Shown here piece by piece: positions 23,401 to 36,398 of a DNA stretch of 64,000 bases (the stretch's first letter is position 1; the number at the start of each line of letters is the position of its first letter). The stretch comes from Stenopsyche tienmushanensis (Eukaryota; Arthropoda; Insecta; Trichoptera; Stenopsychidae): contig WACJ01000061.1 of NCBI GenBank assembly GCA_008973525.1, forward strand, positions 1,054,001 through 1,118,000. The letters run 5' to 3'. The notes beneath the pieces were generated by a model. The model was given only the letters and a program-made list of their open reading frames with translations. It was not told the DNA's origin and made no database searches. The position numbers and the translations under genes were made by a program.

Positions 23401-24430
23401 GATAATTGATATGATAATTTATATATTCTTAAATCGATTTTTCACTTAAAAACGAAATTTTCATTAGGTATCCCTAGTAATTATTATACATGTTTCATAT
23501 CTGTGCCATATTTTTAATAGCTAATATGCTAAGTATGAGCTAGGAAGTTAATATAAATACCCTGGGGGCTCTGCACAACGGTAAAACTGGTCAGCAAGCG
23601 GTCACTGAGGCTATTCCGTTACTATCACAACAAATATCTCAAACGGTTATAATGTTCTGCAAAGTGCGTACAAAATCTGGATGATATCTTTGGGATTATA
23701 AGCAGGTTCTGAGATGCTGCTTCTCAGAGTACCCGGAATTATAGCGATCCAAACGCTCAAAAGAATCGGAGGAAAGGCATAATACTTTTGGCCGAATATC
23801 CACGTTCCAAAACTGCAGTGCTACATAGTGAATAATTGGAAAATAATTAATGAGTACAATGTTTAATTATAGTCTTTTCGCTTTGGTCATTGTTTTTGCC
23901 GGGTCTTCCACGGGCCTCGGACACAAAAGAGAAAACACATGAATATTGTGTTTTTTAATACGGCCCATTGTGTATTGAGTAACAAAAAAAAATACACAGC
24001 TATTTGAGAAAATCCACACTTGATTTATTAACTATTTGCGCGCGAATACAAATCGTTAAGTGAAAGAAGAAATGCGCGGACGGAAGTACTTTTTGTTCCG
24101 TCAACACAAAAAGGTACTGAGTGCGCACTATAAAGTTATGCAATCATAAATTATATAAAGCACCGTCTCTTTTTACACTGAACATATATTTATTATAAAC
24201 GCAGAATTCGTGCGATCTTTGATAGTGTTTTTAAACGAGGGTTTTCTAGAAAACCGGGTTATAAGGGCTCCTGGGTAGGGAATCCAATCCCGAGCCAAAA
24301 TTTCGATCCCGGGATTTTATTTATTTAAGAAAAGAAAAATTTTAGGACGAGAGAGCATTTTTTTGAGGTGTTTTTATCAGTTTCTTTTATGGGATCATTA
24401 TCAACCATTTTGACATGGTTTTTCATGACG
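23401..24430. other. No gene seen
   Basis: AT-rich with GC-richer patches. The stretch 24277-24322, with CCCGAG and CGATCCCGGGATT, resembles a hAT terminal fragment, but too little remains to be sure. Confidence 0.3.
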
Positions 24431-24790
24431 TATGCAGTATTTTTAAGCCAAGTCAAACTTTTTTCATTTCAAGTTAAACTGCCATATGTCAGATGAAATG
24501 TTTTATATGCTCCAAATTAAATCTGTTAGGACTGTGTACATAATATATATGTGTCAGGTTGGCATCCCTGTGCTTTGCAATTTCTGCATCCAACTGTCAC
24601 ATTTATTCGTCTTAATGTTTTGTAGTATAAAAGCATTAATTGGGTCAACAGATTTGTCAGGTTGGCATTACTCCACATCTGTCATTTGTCTTCTTATTTA
24701 AATTATCATGAATATTTGCAAAATTCAAACACGTCTTTATGTATACATAGTAATTGTATTTTTTACATTAATGTAAAAATCATCTAATGT
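24431..24790 (-). mobile_element. CAGTA-type MITE, truncated copy
   Basis: The left 80 bp match the end of the element at 58996-59735 (CAGTATTTTTAAGCC, TTTCAAGTTAAACTG). The rest matches the core of that element in reverse complement, including GTCAGGTTGGCATT and ATCATGAATATTTGCAAA. The far terminus is missing. Confidence 0.6.
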
Positions 24791-27700
24791 GCTTAAAAAA
24801 ATCATCATTTAATTTGAAAGATCTTGAGCTGACTGACCAATTGGAAAAAAGCTTTGATATTGATAATATTTCGCTAGTAAACATCTTTGCGCAATGATAA
24901 AATGTTATGCTTTTGATGCACAATTGCTCGTTATAACCGCGATTTTGTTATTATCATGCTTGTGATAAATAAATTCGATTATATTTATAATTAACTATTT
25001 TTTACTTGAATCCAAAAGAGTAGATCGAATGTAAAAATATAAATAATTTATCGTAGACAATATTTATATTAAATTATTAAACAGACTCTGAAAATAATTT
25101 CGTTATGATATTCGGATTTTCAGCATCTAATTTCCATATAAGCTGGCAATTGTATAAAAAAGGGGCACACATTGCACTTGAATTATCATTGACCTTCATT
25201 TTATTTGGCACATGTGATTTCTAAGATAAATATTTATAATCTCGTATATTTTTTTAATGATGAATTTTTAATGTTGCCATATCGCATGATAATGTATTTC
25301 AATGAAATCTTTCATAAAAATAATAATCCATGATATAAGGAGCATCAAAAGGGGGAATACAGTAGAGCTATGGAATATTTAACGGTATTATAACGTATGC
25401 ATATGAAAATGAAAGGATACAAGCTAATGGAATATTATTGAAACAGGTTGTCCGATAATTTCCTATGTATAAAACATCAAACGGCTTATTACTAAGTCGG
25501 GAACATCAGACATTCATGAATCAGTATTCAATGTAATGAGATAGATTAATGCAACGAGATATTTTATGAGCGGCGATTCTCTCAGTACGACTATTAAACT
25601 ACTGAATTCACGCATAATCTGCCGCAAACACAGCCTCGACTCGGTGACAAACGGCTTATTTATTCTTCAAAATCCCACCATTGTTCGATTCACTGTCATT
25701 GCTTCCAAGAACGGGGGCCGCCCATGAAGGATTAGAAATTGTAATTGGAATACGCTGAGAAAAGACAAACATTTGACATAGATCGTGATGAACGACCTTA
25801 TTGTATTTTAGGCAACGTCATCCAAATATATTGCACGATACATAATAAAATATACAAATATTCATTTAAGTGATGATCAGTGCTTTTCTGATCGGATGGA
25901 TACGGCGGATATGCACAGCTGTCAAACGCTTTTGGCCTACACAAATTTTCACATAACCTTAAAATACAAAATTCGGCGAACTCGCACGCGATCTTACAAA
26001 ATCGGCGCTCGTATATGGAGTATTTATGGGCGCTATTTTTTCCCGTGGATGTCTGCATACAAAGTGTCCTGAAGAATTAAAATATACAAGTACCCGATAC
26101 AGACCGAGCTTGCATCACATAGACGAGATTTAATGTTTTTTTAATGTTCAGTATGCTATTCAACGCGTTTCTGTAAAACTGTCATGGGAATGGATGTTAA
26201 CACCGAATAAATTATTCGAACGTTGGCTTTCGCCAAAGCGATCGCGCGATTTGAATATAAAACGACCATTTGCGACCATTGTAGATTCGGAATTGAGATG
26301 ACTTAACAGTTGAAATGCCGAGCATTAATTTTGCTGCACGATGACGCATTTTATATTTAAATAAAATAAAAAAACAGGCAAACTCCGAATCAAAAATGGG
26401 AATTTAAACAATACAACGCCGCATATCCTCGATTAAATAATTGCATAACATAATCGACTTCCTTAATATTTTATATGCATAAAAAATGCAGTGAAAGTGT
26501 AAATTGTGCACACACGTCGAGTAAAAGCATTTTTTTTATTAAACTTTTGGCTTCCAATTCCGGATATGGATAATGCCGAGCGTTTAAATCTGACGTGGCC
26601 AAATGCGTAACCGTGAAAGTTTTCACCAGAAAATGCAAATATGATTCTTTATATAAATTATATATTTAGATGCTTAGGTCATCAACGTTGAGGACAACCT
26701 TTGGATTTATTGAAAAAACATATTTTTTCAATGACATAGCGTCATATTAAAACCAGGCTGAATTCTTATGCGGATGTCATATTTTGTTTGGCCGCATCGT
26801 AAATTCATCGATCGAATCATAATTTAATGGCCGATATTTCGAGCGTCAAGACCTAATTTATATAGACGTCAAACGTCATTCACTCAATTAAATAAGGCAT
26901 TTCCATTCAGGACTAATAAAATATTGAATTTATATCATTTTGATAAATATTATGATGCTTTTTCGCATGACGTACATCAATTAAGTGCATTTTAAATGAA
27001 TAACATGAATCAAAAGAGGATCATGAGTAGCCTTTGAGCCAACCGAAGCAGTGATTCAAGACAAATACACGATGACATAATACAATACCGGAATTAAATT
27101 AAAATGTGCAAATCTGCTTTTTTTGTCTACAGGTAGTTTACGTTAATTATTGTTAAATAAACGTCGCCTACTTTCGATACAAGTTGGCTAGGACTTCGAT
27201 GAACGTCGCTAAAGTTGTAGCGCGAGAATTTGATTAAAGTATTGCAACTTTCAAAACATTTCAATATTGAGTTCATATATGTATAGCAGCTACAACATAG
27301 TTTCAGTCTTGTAGGTATAAGATATTTATATAATATTTATAGACTGCCGTTTTGTTTATTTACAACATCAAATCGATAAAATGAGAAATAATCAGCTTTG
27401 TAGAAATCAATGATTGAACTGTCGCCCGCCTCTCATAAATATGTTAATTTTAATAATATCGGATGAAACGCAATTTTGGCGAAAAATTTGGATACCGATT
27501 TGCATGACTATGGGTCTATTAAGCCATGGATGTCATTCAACTCCATGAAAATGATTTTTGAATGACTAAAATTTTCAACCAAAAAATACACAAAAGATTG
27601 AATTGTGGACATAAAACACTATGGATTAATCAATTGATTGTTTTTTGAACAATACATTAATGATTCATATTCACTTGTATTTAAAAAAAAATGTTTTTTT

Positions 27701-28540
27701 TTACACAAAAATCATTTTTAAACATCTCCCTTTTAAATGTCAAGACCCAAATAATGAGCGGAAATGCTTCGTTGATGCATAATATGTATATTAAATCACG
27801 CTGAAGGCATTAATTGTATGTACAATAAAATAACAACCACTTTAACAGGTATAAAGAATTTGTAGGCGGATGGGATATGATTAATGAAGACAGTTTATTA
27901 TGAGACGATTTAATAAAATCAAAAACTGGATCATCATACATTAAATGTGTTCTCACGAATGGTTTAAATGGGTATTAAAAAGCATAATGGATTCAACAAA
28001 ATGCGGAAGCGACTTATAATAAATGGTGGGTTAATCATAGAGTGTCAAATGCGAACAAATCAACATGCGCGCGCATCACAATTTCTAAACGACACACAAC
28101 ATTACAACGAATTAATCCAATGATTTTCAACATCTGCAATGCAGTCGGACCGGAGTTGCATTGATGATTTTATACTCCAAAAATGTATCCCTCGAGGCTT
28201 TATTTAGCCAGACCAGTTAATCACGATGCAGTTTATCGTGATTAAGAGGCGAGACAGTAGATCCATTATTGAGACTGGCACAATAAATTGTATAATTAGA
28301 CGATCATGAAAGTTTTTTCTGCACGCCGTGTTAAATGGACCATCCCCAAGCGATAAGAATTAATTACCAGCAAAACGGTCGCTGCAAGTTTATTTTTAGC
28401 TTTAACTTTCATTTAAAAACGAGAATGAATGTTTTTTATTCAAATTTCAAACGGATACCAGTTTATAATCATTGGAAAAATGCTACCTTTTTGTAAAAAT
28501 CAGGCGGTCATAAACAACTGGATAAATAATGTTAATCGCT
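24791..28540. other. TE-poor block inside the putative giant intron
   Basis: No transposon, gene or long tandem repeat is recognised over 3.7 kb. A perfect 11-bp inverted repeat, TTAATCACGAT with a 7-nt loop, lies at 28217-28245. Candidate regulatory DNA by exclusion only. Confidence 0.3.
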
Positions 28541-28651
28541 AGAATCCGATTATGAATATTATTAAATGGTGGCGAAGATGATTTATTTGATGACGCCATT
28601 TCCGTCTGTCCTGAGGCTCCCCCATCCAATTGCCCAAGCCTAGACGTGCGG

Positions 28652-29470
28652 CGTCTAGGCTTGGGGTCCCAGCATCGCGGAGTACCTGGCCAGGTTGATG
28701 CCCAACATTGGTGGCCCAAAAACGAACAGGAAGCGACTCTACAACGAGGTAGTGCACTCGGTACTGATGTATGGCACACAGATATGGGCTGAGGCACTAC
28801 AAATTGAAAGGGCCAGGCTCAATATGGCCAGAGTCCAGAGAAGGAGTGCAATCAGGGTGGCTGCTGCATATCGCACAGTGTCAGAAGACACCATCCTGGC
28901 ACTGACTACGAGAGGCAGGCAATACAGAATGGCGAAGACAGGAATAACGCTAAGCAAAGCACCATGGCGACGTGGCAGTCCCGATGGGACAACTCCGCTA
29001 AAGGTCGGTGGGCGCACGAGCTAATATCGAACCTGAGAACTTGGGTAGCCAGAAAGCACGGTCAACTGTGCTACCACTTGGCCCAGATTCTCACCGGACA
29101 CAGCTGTTTTGGTAGCTACCTACACAGAATAGGCAAAGAGACCGGCCCGGAGTGCCACCACTGCAGAGTGAAGTACGACAATGCTGCGCACACGATATTT
29201 GTCTGTCCAGCATGAAGCACCGAAAGGGACATCTTATGGAAGGAGCTAGGAGTCAGCAGAAGGAGGATTCTGAACGTACAAGACGACGAACAATAGAAGC
29301 ATCGTCATAACCGACACACAGGCGACATCCAAGAGAACAAAGGACACGCAGGAGGACCCGGAAGAGAAGCATCGCTGCCACCCTCGCGCAATACTTAGCT
29401 AGTAGTACGGGCTACGATTTAACACTACTGTCGGGCACGGGCCCGGCAGTGTGGTTAAATCATTTCCCCT
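28652..29470 (+). pseudogene. R1-type LINE fragment (RT C-terminus to 3' end)
   Basis: GC-rich relative to its surroundings. Reads LMPNIGGPKTNRKRLYNEVV, LMYGTQIWAEAL, RSAIRVAAAYRTVSEDT, and after a frameshift WDNSAKGRWAHELI, HGQLCYHLAQILTGHSCF and a C-x2-C / H / C knuckle ending HTIFVCPA. This is the C-terminal end of R1-clade pol. Frameshifted and 5'-truncated. Confidence 0.8.
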
Positions 29471-29550
29471 CCTTTCGGAAAAAAATATGTCTACCCCAAC
29501 GTAGATAAAGTCTTCCGACGAGTCTACTGCCACTTGGTCCCGAATCTAAT

Positions 29551-29945
29551 ATGGCACGAGGGACTCTGCGATCTGCCGAATGCAGACGGCGGGTACGAAC
29601 GAAGTTGGTAATTGACGCTCAATCGCCTAATAGTCGCCCCGCGGTACATGTCCATGACCTCGCGATTGCACCTCATGGCTTCAGAACCGAAGTTTCATCC
29701 CAAAAATTTCAGAAAAAGCCGTTGGGACGTACAAAGCTGACCGATCCGGTCACGCACATCCTCAACAGCCTCACCAGCTTACCCGGGATTCCCATCTCCA
29801 ACATGGCCCTCCAAAGATTTCCCCGATTGATGCTGTCGTATGCCTTGCAAAAGTCTACAAATATGTGGTGGAGATCGACACCGTATTCCCACAAATATGT
29901 TAAATATATCATATTAAGTCCCGCATGTTTGTCGGCCATTTTGTT
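29551..29945 (-). pseudogene. Reverse transcriptase fragment, minus strand
   Basis: The minus strand reads LWEYGVDLHHIFVDFCKAYD then SINRGNLWRAMLEMGIPGKL, the RT fingers/palm block with an FVDF-x-KAYDS core. Only this block is clear. It lies next to an R1-type fragment of opposite orientation. Confidence 0.7.
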
Positions 29946-29947
29946 CA

Positions 29948-30240
29948 GTCACAGTAAATTCTTCCAATGGAAACGTCGTCGTGCACTCCCGCCACCTCGC
30001 GTTCGTGCAAAATCCACGCGGTAATCCGTCATTTTTAAATTTGCAGAACAATACTGCCGCGAATATCCATCGGAAGCTCGTGGAAGTTTATGGTAGTGAT
30101 ATGATAAGACGACAACGTGAATTTTTGGATCGTTTTACACAAGAGGGATGGGCTTTTTTGGACTTTATTGTGATGAGGGATTAAAAGTGGGTGTGTCACT
30201 ACATCCTAAAATCCAAAAGACAATGATGCCCCGACTGCAG
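29948..30240 (+). pseudogene. Mariner transposase fragment, internally deleted
   Basis: NTAANIHRKLVEVYGSDMI (N-terminal HTH region) is followed almost directly by FLDRFTQEGWAFLDFIVMRD (the first catalytic Asp region), so the intervening HTH is deleted. Stops are present. Confidence 0.6.
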
Positions 30241-32790
30241 AAATGTCTCGATCTCGACAGCGATTACGTTGTGTGTGCATTTACACCATCGATATACAAT
30301 CAAAATCCATTATAAACGATACAAACAAAATATAATCAGTTGCTCGTAATAACCGTTAAAAATACGTTTGAGGCTTAATATCAACGATTTTAATCACAGA
30401 TAGATGTTTTATTCGGAATCGCGATAGCATTAACACAGTTTACATTAGCGGTTTTTATTATAATTCAAAATATGTACAATTAAAATACGCAGAAAGATAT
30501 CATATGGATCGTATGTTTAATTCAGTATTAAAGGGCTGACAGGAAGAAAATAATTCAGGAAGTACACGAGGAAGATCCTTTATCAAATTTATTATTAAAG
30601 CGTTTTAACTATTTCTTCCAATTTCCGTATTTATGGATTTAATAAAACTAGTCTTGTCAAAAACGCTGGATCGAAAATCATATGATCAATTCGAAATGCG
30701 TTATAGATTATGGAAAAGAATTTGATAGAGCTAAGCATTAGATTGGTGCCAAAATGCATTTATATTTGGAATTCCTTGTAAGGATTCCACCAAGAGTTAA
30801 CACCAGATCATTCTGAATTTATAAAAATATTTAATGAATATAAACGATTAACATACCAAGCAAGGCATGATTGCCAGTCACTTTAGGCACAATTTGAACC
30901 AAATTTATTAACGTGCACAGAACTGATTCACACAATTGACACTACCTATTATTGTAGCAATTCAACTAAAAATAAATCGAATCGAATGTCCAAGACGGAC
31001 TAATGTAAATTATGAATCATATCAAGAATTAATCAGAAAAGTTGTTATTTATATGACATCAGACAGTTGTGTAAATGACGTGCGACGATTGCCATATATC
31101 AGGAATACAAAAATTTATAAGCAATGCGTTTTCTGAAAATATACAAACGCCAAATTATAATCATTTTAAATGCTTATTTTTTCCTCGTCGAAGTCCCTGT
31201 AAATAAAAGCACAATTGGCGCAATTAATTTGCCATTTTGCAGCAATATATTTCCAGTGCACGACGATTCTGGTCGTCCATTGTTAAATTATTAAGACTTT
31301 AAAATTATTAAATTCAGTCATTGCCATATTGCAGAGACCTTAATTGAAGGCTTCGCAAGCAATGAATCGAATAAAGCGCACGGTTATGGAATTAACTGCT
31401 TCGGTGGACGAATTGAACCAGCGACTTCTGTTTGATTGACAGACTGCTTTGGAACAGTGCCTCTGTTAGACTTGTTTAATTCATCGTTATGATCTTTCAT
31501 TGGAAAGAAACGCCTGGTTTGCTGTGATAATTGGATTTTTGATCGATCGGCAAATGATCTAACAAAATAAGCAGATCGGACATGCTTGTATTTATATCGA
31601 AACCGTTGATTATATCAATTAAAATAGGCAAAAACCCTTTGGATGTTATTCAATGATCGTCGCAATGGAGGTTATATAAAGTGAATAGCATCGGATTGAT
31701 ATATAATAAATATAATGATGACGCCCTATTAACTTCGCTTAAAAGGAAAAAGGATGCAGACCATCATGAAATGGTGCCTGAGGGACTAGACATACAACTG
31801 ACCCTCAAAATATATAAAAATACGTTTTGGTCTAGTCCTTAATAGGTTGCAAGTTATTTAATTTGGTCTACAATTCTGCAAATAGAAGATAAATGGATGC
31901 TAATAATAATTTTGTAGTCCTCTTAGGATATCAGAAAAATATTGTTTTATTTTCTAATAGAAAATGATTGTCCACGATAGTAGATTGCTGGAGAAAGCTG
32001 CAGTCTTGGAATATTTCCGTGTATGCAAAGCTTGAAGTTCCTTTATCAACACTTCACACACATCAGCAAGTTGACAGCTGAAGATATTTATAATGCAACT
32101 ATTCTGGAATATATTAAGAGAACCGTGTAACTCTTTGATGTCATAAGAACTGGAATCGTTATAAACTTTCAAAAGCTGTTGTTATAAGCTTTCCAAAGAA
32201 AGAACACAGTTGATTTGTATCATAGCTGTTAAACTTATATTGCTGCCAAAATTCGTTATAAGCTTTCTTCTTTGACATTAATTTAAGATATCTATGTAAA
32301 TTTGATTATGTCATTGCATTTTTATTATTCTGGCAGATGTCTGCGTATGATATAATCTTTGTAAATAATCCGGCGTTTTGATTTCATACTCGTAATGTGG
32401 CATATCCTTTATCGTATATTAGATATAGATTTTGGGTTTTTTTTTTAATGTGGTGGTTGGTAAAACCAGGATAAGTATATATAAGTAGCTAAAATATCGG
32501 TATTTTTAGATGATAATTAAATTTAAAATCAGGATATTAAGCTATATCTAGATCAGTGGGAGCCAATCTGGTCCCTACCGCCCACTAGTGGGCGCTCAAG
32601 CTTTCTTGGTGGTCGATAAGGGTTTTGTCATGTTGCAACATCTATGAAAGATGATGTAACTCTAGAGGATATTTTGAACTTGTACAAGTATAATGAATCC
32701 TTTTACTGCAAATATTGATGAGGCGACATTGTAAAAAATATGCCTCCATGATGCCATTTATTGATCCTTTTCTATATCTCATATTGTAAA
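30241..32790. other. No gene or clear repeat seen
   Basis: AT-rich intronic or intergenic DNA with only short chance ORFs. Confidence 0.35.
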
Positions 32791-32794
32791 ATCG

Positions 32795-33045
32795 AGCGTT
32801 TCCGAATTCCAGTGACTTATAAAGAGCATTCTTACATTTTGAGATGTGTCAATGATATAATGAATCGATTACAAGTGTATTGTTTATGTTTACGCACAGA
32901 AATGATCAAATATTTTGTGCTATCGACAGTGTTTATTTATGTATGTACAAGCTTCATACACGCTGCGATGGTCCTGATAGATAAGTGGATTTGTACGATG
33001 ACAAGTGGCGAATTTTACTGTCAAATAAGGCTGATATGTCATTTA
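32795..33045 (+). repeat. TTAA-MITE family W, partial copy
   Basis: Shares GAATTCCAGTGA, AGAGCATTCTTACA and a block with ACAAGCTTCATACACGCTGC with 34330-34711, but both termini are degraded. Confidence 0.6.
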
Positions 33046-33899
33046 TTACTATTTGGGAGCGATAAGGACTTGTTCTTAGAAAAGGGTTTTATCACAGCAC
33101 AAGATGAGAAACTGTTGTACCGACAGATTTCAAAGAAGTCTTCAAAGAAAACTCGACAAAGGTAAAACATTTCAGGTAAACACCGAGCGCCATCAAAGAG
33201 CAACCGCGAATGAGCACATCAAAAGAAGTTAATCAACAGCCACAATGGCGCTCATTCCATTTGCAATGGAGAATACACGCGTTCCATTTATACAGACTCC
33301 AAAATCGTGACAAGAGATTATCTAATTTGAGTTTAGCGACCATTTCGAATGGCTTAATGTGATGTCATTTTGCGTAGGCGTTGTAAAAATACCAATAGCG
33401 GTGTCGGAAATGTTCGACCATTCGTCTGCAAAACTAAAGTTATAGCACTCTGTTTTTTTGCGATATTTACACACAGTCAATCATAAGGTCGTTTTCATGA
33501 TATGGAACGAGAAGCGCGTGAGAATCGCATATTCGAAAATTTATGGTCAATTTATAACAGTACTTATGGAAGACAAAGCGACTTACGAAATGGAAGTCCA
33601 TTAAGTTTTACGCGAAAATATTAGAGTTTAAATTAATTTTGCGTAAGAATGTTAATGCTTCTTAGAGGCAATAAAATTAAATATGCCATTACTTCATAAT
33701 AATATATAACGACGCCAATAGAATATGGTTGTAAATGTATAGACATGCAGATTGTGTGTTGCTTCTAAGTGGCAGTAAATTGTTACGTCTGTTGATAATA
33801 CCTGTAAATCTCGATCGTGTTGTTATAGAAGCTTATTATAAATAATACATATAAAGATACATGATAATTATGTGATAGATCTTTGAATCTTTGAAGTTT

Positions 33900-34100
33900 T
33901 TATGTGCAATATGAAGATTCATTAACCATTGCATTAACATTATGTTCAAGTATGGCATCCGATCACGAGCCGCTCATTTGTTATATCAGTGGTTCGAAAA
34001 GCGGACCGATTGGGCATTCAAACCTTATGGCCACTCTGTCCTCTTTTAGGACTTTTGCGGCATTTTCTATGATCTGTACGATCACAGAAGCAACGTAGTG
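33900..34100 (+). repeat. Repeat family X, copy 2
   Basis: Contains GGCATCCGATCACGAGCCGC and CCTCTTTTAGGACTTTTGC, matching the copies at 10.4, 49.2 and 54.0 kb. Confidence 0.6.
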
Positions 34101-34329
34101 TCTAGAAACATTCTATTATAGTACTTTTTTTTACAACAGTAAGCGCCATCTATGCAAGAGGTCGGGTACTTTTGGGACTATCTTTGTGTATTATTTTAAA
34201 TCAAACATTATAATTCAATATATTGCATCTCAAACGATTTTTCCTGAATAATATCTAATCGATGCATAAGGTGGAGCGTGAATCAGCGTCGTAATAAATT
34301 TAATAAGCGTATAATAAAGTTGTCGTTAA

Positions 34330-34711
34330 CCTGTATGGTAGTACGGTCGCGTAATTGCGAGCGAATTCCAGTGATTCAGTAGAGCATTCTTACACATTGA
34401 GCTCGGAGACAGATGTATATGTAGAGAAATAGAGACGGTTGCTTATATCGTACGATTATATAGATCGTTAACCCAAATTTATCGTCTAATAATGAAGTAA
34501 TGAATCGATTTCAAGTGTATTGTTTATGTTTACACACAGAAATGACCAAATATTTTGTGCTATTGACAGTGTTTATTTATATATGTACAAGCTTCATACA
34601 CGCTGCGACGGTCCTGACTGATAAGTGGATTTGTACGGATGATAAGCGGTGGACATACAAATATGGCATCTATGTTTATGATGATATTAAATTAGCTCAC
34701 TACTCAAAGGG
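34330..34711 (+). mobile_element. TTAA-flanked MITE, family W, best copy
   Basis: 382 bp flanked by TTAA on each side (34326-34329, 34712-34715). It starts CCTGTATGG and ends CAAAGGG. TTAA duplication and a CCCTTTGAGT-type end are piggyBac features. No transposase. Confidence 0.6.
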
Positions 34712-36143
34712 TTAAGACTCTGCACTCACTGGAAGTCTGCATAAGAGCGAGGAGAGAGTCCGTCAGTACGAGAGAATAAGAATTTGAAGTGAGTTTGGCG
34801 GGTCGAACTTTTACTAGATCTTCCGCCACCGCGTTCATTTTGGTCCACGAAACTGAACTCCGCCTCATATGAACTTTTTTTGGTCGCAAAAAATCGCTGA
34901 AAATAGCACTCTGCTAGTGCTTTTCATGTGCACAGTGAATCACTAGAACCAACGCCATCATCCATGTCAAAGACCGCTTTATCAAATTATAAGTTTTAAT
35001 TCATTAAATACACATATTCTTGTGTCGTCGAAAAGTGGAGAAAATCGTCATTGTCGAAAATCAAGAGGACCGACAATCTGATTGAATAAGATCAAAGTGT
35101 CGTAACAGCGAATCTGCAATAAATCCAAATAAAAGAGTGGATATCCTTAGCAAAAATACGATAAACCTCGATAAGGTCATCAGAATAAAATGCTAATTTT
35201 TCATAGTCCAGTTGTATTATTATGCAACATGTACGCATTCATTATTTTTTCACTCCTGAATTAATGTATATTTATTCAGATTGGAAGTTGCTCCATCCAT
35301 AAACGACTCAGTTTTTTTATATTTTGTTTCGTTCAGCTACATCCGTTTTGTTTCAAACACGTAAATGAAAATAAAAACAGTAGAATCGAAGAGGACGAGG
35401 TGCCTGTTTTCTCCCCTGGCGTGGGAACATTCCGAGGGTTGAGGCTTTAATTCGGGGGGATCAAGGAAGCATTCCACTACCATCTTCAACAGGTAGTTAT
35501 CATACCTGGCATCAATTACGTAAACCGACAACGGTTACATAGGCATTTTTACATGCAATAGGCCGGTTTTTTCTTCCTTTTTTTAACCGGAGGCTTTAGT
35601 TCAACTGGTCCGCCTACCGCATCTAGGTGAACGAAATGTGGTAACCATTAAGTGGAACAGGTAATAATGGTATCAATTGACACTAAAAGCCTGTATGGCG
35701 TAAAACTAAATCTTTTCATTGAAGATTGCATCGTATTTCCGAGAAGCGAATTCCACAACGATCCGATCGAAGAATTTATTGCAGGCGATGGAAGAGGAGG
35801 AGATTGTCGCTGATGAGGGTTATAATTTCTGCCAAATCTTAATGACATTTAATCTGAAGACATTAAAATGGATAAACCGCACAACATGTGCAGCATCAGA
35901 ACAAGAAACATTAAATTTATCTAAAACTATTAATCTTTGGCGCGGCACAATTGCAATAAATACAATTTGATGTGTTATACGATTGTAGCAAAGTAAAAAC
36001 AAATATTGAATGTCAAGGATGTGCTGATGTCATCAATTTGGCATAAACCATTGTTGGCCGAATGTTTTGTCATGAAAATGTACATAGTATGAAAAAACTT
36101 AGTAATCAATTGAAGTAAATTAATAGTATATCATCATCCAAAT

Positions 36144-36385
36144 GTGACGCCTGGATGTCAGCACTGTATAATGTTTGCACGTGACATTTTTTCAAATGAC
36201 ATAAACCATTTTGTTTTAGTAGAAGGTAGTTCAATTTCAATTCAGAAAAGAGGTTTTTGGCGACATTCGGATGGAAATTCTATTTCTGTAAATGCTGAGC
36301 GATATCAATTAATATTGAATGACTTTATGACCACAATTGAAAAACATTTAGGCCTCACATTTGGATGACCTTTATCAAGACCGTC
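36144..36385 (+). pseudogene. Possible IS630-like transposase fragment
   Basis: SISVNAERYQLILNDFM resembles the VNGERYRxMIxxFF block before the central catalytic Asp of insect IS630-type transposases. Short and isolated. Confidence 0.3.
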
Positions 36386-36398
36386 GTTGTGTAAGCTA

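Noticed and set aside
27116..27142. Plus-strand TTTTTTTGTCTACAG then GTAGTT
   Set aside because: Weaker donor half, and no plus-strand gene spans it.
34500..34715. A short secreted-looking peptide (hydrophobic leader TKYFVLLTVFIYICTSF) present in four W copies
   Set aside because: Between the copies at 32.9 and 34.5 kb every codon difference I found changes the residue, and the stop is the TTAA flank. It is a conserved DNA repeat, not a conserved protein.
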